Below are positions 63,140-64,000 of a stretch of DNA of 64,000 nt, piece by piece. How positions within the stretch are numbered: the first letter of the stretch is position 1; each line of letters begins with the position of its first letter. The position numbers and the translations under genes were made by a program. Location: assembly GCF_002177135.1 (NCBI RefSeq), contig NZ_MWPH01000003.1, forward strand, positions 1-64,000, read 5' to 3'. The stretch comes from Natronolimnobius baerhuensis (GTDB taxonomy: Archaea; Halobacteriota; Halobacteria; Halobacteriales; Natrialbaceae). The notes under the pieces were generated by a model. It saw only the letters and a list, made by a program, of their open reading frames with translations. It did no database searches and was not told the origin of the DNA.

Positions 63140-63412
63140 CTACTGCCCGTAGATGGGTTCAGTCTGTGTGTCGGACTGGTGTGTGTTGTCGACGCTGATG
63201 GCGTCCGGGCCGTCGACGCGGATACGATAGCCGTTGTAGGTGAACTCGACTGTTGGGTAGGCACGGTCGCCATCGGTGGTTCGAAAGAGGGTCTCGAGTG
63301 CGTCGGTGTCGACGGCGGTATGCAGTGGTGGCTGCATCGCTTCGGGTGCGACCCCCTTGTGTTCGGCGACTGTTGCAACGACGGTGTAACAGATCGACTG
63401 CTCCCCATCCAT
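63140..63412 (-). CDS. HalOD1 output-domain protein
   Basis: This 90-residue protein matches the haloarchaeal output domain HalOD1: VVATVAEHKGVAPEAMQPPLHTAVD, then FTYNGYRIRVDG. Start ATG 63412 is favoured because a TTTATATG element (63436-63443 on the minus strand) would give a leaderless mRNA. It usually ends signalling proteins; here it stands alone. Function unknown. Confidence 0.75.
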   Translation of the reverse strand: MDGEQSICYTVVATVAEHKGVAPEAMQPPLHTAVDTDALETLFRTTDGDRAYPTVEFTYNGYRIRVDGPDAISVDNTHQSDTQTEPIYGQ

Positions 63413-63601
63413 ATGCACCGGTCCCACAACCCCACATATAAAGTTCTGTGATTGTACCGTGATAGGTGCATGACGAGCGTCAGACAACAGGGGCTGGTGG
63501 ATCACACAGCGCTGAGACAGCAGTCGGATACCTGTGAGAGAGTACCACGAGTAGGAATAGTTAAGTGGTGTTAGCCAAGGAACAGTACGCAAGAGCATTG
63601 A

Positions 63602-63853
63602 ATGGCAGTTAGTGACCGTGCGACCACGCCGCGAGCCAAACTGGGGCTGTACCACACCGCGCGGTGGGTCGGACGTCTGTACCTGTTTGCAGTGGTCGTG
63701 GCGCTCGCGTATGGCAGTAACTGGATTATCGAGACGGCAGGTCTCATCCCGGATGGCTACATCGGGACGCTGTGGGCGAGCCTCTCGGTCCTGCTCGTGA
63801 TCATCGGCGCAGTATTTGTGCCACTATTACTCGCAACGACGTCGGACATATGA
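63602..63853 (+). CDS. Small membrane protein
   Basis: This 83-residue protein has a polar start of about 23 residues and two hydrophobic helices, at about 25-42 and 57-78. It ends LLLATTSDI. No family is recognised. Its upstream region, 190 bases from the divergent HalOD1 gene, contains no clear operator. Confidence 0.55.
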   Translation: MAVSDRATTPRAKLGLYHTARWVGRLYLFAVVVALAYGSNWIIETAGLIPDGYIGTLWASLSVLLVIIGAVFVPLLLATTSDI

Positions 63854-63903
63854 GACTGGAAGAGTTCAAGTGACGGCGTTTCGACGGAACAGGCGGTCGA
63901 AAA

Positions 63904-64000
63904 TTACTCAACTCGAATGGTACCTGCTGCAGTAACACGGATCGTCAACTCGAGATACTGAAATTGGATCGAGCCACTCGAGTCATCGTGAAACAGGGCC
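63904..64000 (-). CDS. Partial gene cut by the window edge
   Basis: A minus-strand frame enters from the right edge and ends at TAA 63904-63906. The final 31 residues (including FQYLELTIRVTAAGTIRVE) have plausible coding character. It may be the end of a gene outside the window. No family can be named. Confidence 0.35.
   Translation of the reverse strand, partial: ALFHDDSSGSIQFQYLELTIRVTAAGTIRVE

Overview
The window is chromosomal DNA of an extremely halophilic archaeon (class Halobacteria). The signs are high-GC genes encoding very acidic proteins, Tat-type twin-arginine lipoprotein signals, TATA-led genes with little or no leader, single-gene archaeal families (L10e, PhiH1-type repressor, HalOD1) and a very high frequency of CTCGAG. 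A member of the Natrialbales fits best, but that placement is an impression from style and gene content, not a phylogeny.

Left part (1-22 kb). After a gene-poor edge come a small regulator/membrane-protein pair and a Tat-exported multicopper oxidase. A complete 2-oxoacid dehydrogenase operon follows (E1alpha, E1beta, E2, E3, read right to left), with lipoyl synthase nearby. Then come a MATE transporter broken by one extra GC dinucleotide, a PH-domain membrane protein and a Ski2/Hel308-like helicase. A completely overlapping urease operon, read right to left, is ordered ureB-ureC-ureC'-ureA-ureG-ureD-ureE-ureF. It carries two full-length ureC genes in tandem, both with every metal and catalytic residue. 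Across a 0.5-kb AT-rich control region the urea ABC transporter urtABCDE is read the other way, so the locus takes up urea and hydrolyses it to ammonia and CO2.

Middle part (27.5-58 kb). This holds mostly core genes: HAD phosphatase, DJ-1/PfpI protein, MazG-like, HD phosphohydrolase, P-loop kinase and a phosphonate-type ABC transporter (phnDCE). Type I GAPDH and pgk form an operon, and the type II GAPDH diverges from it. Next are Hsp20, an ATP-grasp ligase, ribosomal protein L10e, a site-2 protease with CBS domains, an ABC-2 exporter and two hydrolase/reductase genes. A likely inorganic-carbon module follows: a beta-carbonic anhydrase facing dabA/dabB, with an Lrp-type regulator upstream of dabB. 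A cold-shock protein, a histidine kinase and a second Ski2-like helicase complete the stretch.

Right part (58-64 kb). A tRNA-Pro(TGG) at 57956-58028 is the target of a 4.9-kb integrated element. Its cargo is a zinc-ribbon protein, a rolling-circle (HUH) replication initiator, a small zinc protein, an AT-rich membrane protein, a PhiH1-type winged-helix repressor, a tiny zinc-finger ORF and a tyrosine integrase. Two copies of the tRNA 3' end, about 110 bp apart, lie beyond the integrase, which suggests stacked or sequential integrations. The window ends with a HalOD1-domain protein, a small membrane protein and the edge of another gene.

Most noteworthy: the tandem catalytically intact ureC pair, the compact integrative plasmid or provirus with its palindromic switch region and hairpin cluster, and the DAB/carbonic anhydrase module in an apparently heterotrophic archaeon.
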